From the NCBI GenBank assembly GCA_023395755.1, contig JAEWYG010000247.1:1-6373 (forward strand): a stretch of DNA of 6,373 bases, read 5' to 3'. A model generated the notes under the pieces. That model made no database searches. It saw nothing but the letters and a program-made list of their open reading frames with translations, and was not told where the DNA came from. Below, piece by piece: positions 5,848-6,373 of this stretch; position 1 is the stretch's first letter, and every line of letters begins with the position of its first letter. Source of the stretch: Actinomycetes bacterium. GTDB taxonomy: Bacteria; Actinomycetota; Coriobacteriia; Coriobacteriales; Eggerthellaceae. The position numbers and the translations under genes were made by a program.

Positions 5848-5864
5848 CTCCTTGCAAAAAGGAG
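5848..5864 (-). promoter_or_regulatory. Ribosome binding site enclosed in a hairpin (pit leader)
   Basis: In the pit mRNA CUCCUU (5859-5864) and AAGGAG (5848-5853) are perfect complements across a 5-base loop. The AAGGAG half is the Shine-Dalgarno site for the ATG at 5842. Closed, the 6-bp stem would hide the whole ribosome binding site; open, translation could start. This could be translational control, but the stem is short and may simply be transiently formed. Confidence 0.5.
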
Positions 5865-5889
5865 GACACCGGGGCATGCGATAATCTTC

Positions 5890-5899
5890 AACGATCGTT
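5890..5899. promoter_or_regulatory. Perfect palindrome AACGATCGTT upstream of pit
   Basis: A 10-bp perfect palindrome lies about 48 bases before the pit start codon, downstream of any likely promoter. This is a position for a repressor or a short leader-RNA stem. No regulator can be named. Confidence 0.3.
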
Positions 5900-5986
5900 C
5901 CCTTTCATGGACACAGCACGCAAAGCACGCTGAAAATGATAGCTGGAGTTTATCAAGACATAGCAACAGAAAGATCAATTTTAAGT

Positions 5987-6002
5987 AAAATAATGATTTT
6001 GA
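5987..6002. promoter_or_regulatory. Fur-family-like inverted repeat upstream of pit
   Basis: AAAAT (5987-5991) and ATTTT (5996-6000) form an inverted repeat. The 15-base window 5988-6002 matches both the Fur 7-1-7 and PerR consensus at about 10 of 14 informative positions. The DNA is AT-rich, which makes chance matches likely, so this is a weak call. Confidence 0.25.
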
Positions 6003-6053
6003 GGCGAAAAGATGGGGCCACATTCAAAGTCAGAAAAATAAAAACCCCACAGT

Positions 6054-6098
6054 AAAGCGAATGCCGGCCCCTGCAACACTCACCGGCATTCGCTTTTT
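6054..6098 (-). terminator. Strong hairpin, probable (bidirectional) terminator downstream of dxs
   Basis: AAAGCGAATGCCGG (6054-6067) and CCGGCATTCGCTTT (6083-6096) form a perfect 14-bp stem with a 15-base loop, 82 bases past the dxs stop codon. For minus-strand dxs transcripts the stem is followed by only TTT and then ACTG, with longer T-runs some bases later. On the plus strand TTTTT follows the GC-rich part directly, which is the more canonical layout. It therefore insulates pit from dxs and may also block antisense transcription from the pit side. Confidence 0.7.
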
Positions 6099-6104
6099 AA
6101 CTGA

Positions 6105-6119
6105 TTTGAGTAACTCAAA
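6105..6119. repeat. 15-bp palindrome TTTGAG-TAA-CTCAAA
   Basis: Two perfect 6-base arms around three bases, between the dxs stop and the terminator-like hairpin. It is not followed by a T-run. It could be a protein site or a small extra stem in the dxs 3' end. Confidence 0.3.
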
Positions 6120-6178
6120 AGGTTTTGCGCGTTCACCCTTGACCCATAGTCAAACAATGCGAACTCTTCTTAGTGCCC

Positions 6179-6373
6179 TTACGCCAATCGCTCTTGTATT
6201 GACGCTGCAATACCTTCAGCATCAAGCCCAAGGTCGTGCAGTAGCAAATCGGTCTTACCCTGAGGAACGAAGGTGTCTTGAATACCCAGATTGAGAACTG
6301 GTGCTTGCAGGCCCTGACGAGCAAGCTCACCTAAGATCCCTTCACCCGATCCTCAGAGACAACCCCACCCTCC
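6179..6373 (-). CDS. dxs: 1-deoxy-D-xylulose-5-phosphate synthase, C-terminal fragment
   Basis: Only the last 60 or so codons are inside the window; the 5' part lies beyond the right edge. DXS condenses pyruvate and glyceraldehyde 3-phosphate with thiamine diphosphate, the first step of the MEP isoprenoid pathway, in the cytoplasm. The visible end reads GELARQGLQAPVLNLGIQD, then TFVPQG and LGLDAEGIAASIQERLA before TAA at 6179-6181. This fits the end of the transketolase C-terminal domain, where LGIPDxF and GLDxxGI patterns are typical. Upstream, the frame is broken once: EGGVVS is read in one frame up to about 6355 and SGEGILGEL in another from about 6350 on. The usual continuous motif would need one more base, so either a one-base deletion or an edge sequencing error is present. 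Identity from the C-terminal pattern is good; the missing N-terminal two thirds cannot be examined. Confidence 0.82.

Larger units (their letters stand above)
5843..6178. other. Leader and intergenic region between dxs and pit
   Basis: This 336-base stretch holds no supported gene. It contains, from pit outward: the ribosome-site hairpin (5848-5864), the perfect palindrome AACGATCGTT (5890-5899), the direct repeat AGCACGC at 5915-5921 and 5924-5930, a TGATA/TATCA inverted repeat (5937-5955), an AT-rich Fur-like inverted repeat (5987-6002), the long terminator-like hairpin (6054-6096), TTTGAGTAACTCAAA (6105-6119) and a TTGAC/GTCAA repeat (6139-6153). A weak minus-strand promoter for pit may be TTGCTA (5961-5966) and TATCAT (5936-5941), but the 19-base spacing is long. 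No known riboswitch consensus was recognised. Confidence 0.5.

Noticed and set aside
1..6373. A novel multi-gene system such as defence island, CRISPR or mobile element
   Set aside because: No repeats with spacers, transposase, integrase, nuclease or toxin-antitoxin pair is visible; the genes are ordinary housekeeping and nutrient functions plus one unknown.

Overview
The window looks like ordinary chromosomal DNA from a Gram-positive-type bacterium, most likely an actinobacterium of the Coriobacteriia/Eggerthellaceae kind. That placement is an inference from protein flavour and gene mix (PerR-type Fur protein, amtB-glnK, a short PiT transporter, a truncated small membrane protein); no rRNA or other strong taxonomic marker is present. 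Purine-rich AAGGAG-type ribosome binding sites and sigma70-type promoters fit this.  Layout, left to right: (1) positions 1-341, a broken membrane-protein gene on the minus strand whose homology stops abruptly near position 126 and whose tail runs into a cluster of inverted repeats; (2) 491-916 minus, a PerR-like peroxide/iron regulator with its own promoter; (3) 1101-2768 minus, an ammonium uptake and sensing operon, amtB followed by a PII gene (glnK/glnB type), closed by a long hairpin terminator; (4) 2959-3483 plus, a GNAT acetyltransferase, the only plus-strand gene, divergent from amtB; (5) a strong 14-bp hairpin at 3570-3601 between convergent genes; (6) 3615-4604 minus, an unrecognised soluble-domain protein with a C-terminal membrane anchor; (7) 4790-5842 minus, a PiT-family phosphate permease; (8) a 336-bp leader/intergenic stretch with many palindromes; (9) 6179-6373 minus, the C-terminal end of 1-deoxy-D-xylulose-5-phosphate synthase (dxs), cut by the window edge and showing one frame break within its last 25 bases.  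The genes do not form one system. Two nutrient modules stand out: nitrogen (AmtB channel plus PII, which normally plugs AmtB when nitrogen is plentiful) and phosphate (PiT permease). PerR could in principle reach other genes here, because Fur-family-like inverted repeats lie upstream of the unknown gene and of the phosphate permease, but these matches are partial and in AT-rich DNA. I see no CRISPR, mobile element, tRNA, rRNA or recognisable defence system. The items most worth a second look are the PII T-loop lacking Tyr51, the ribosome binding site of the phosphate permease enclosed in a perfect hairpin, the truncated membrane gene, and the unidentified tail-anchored protein.
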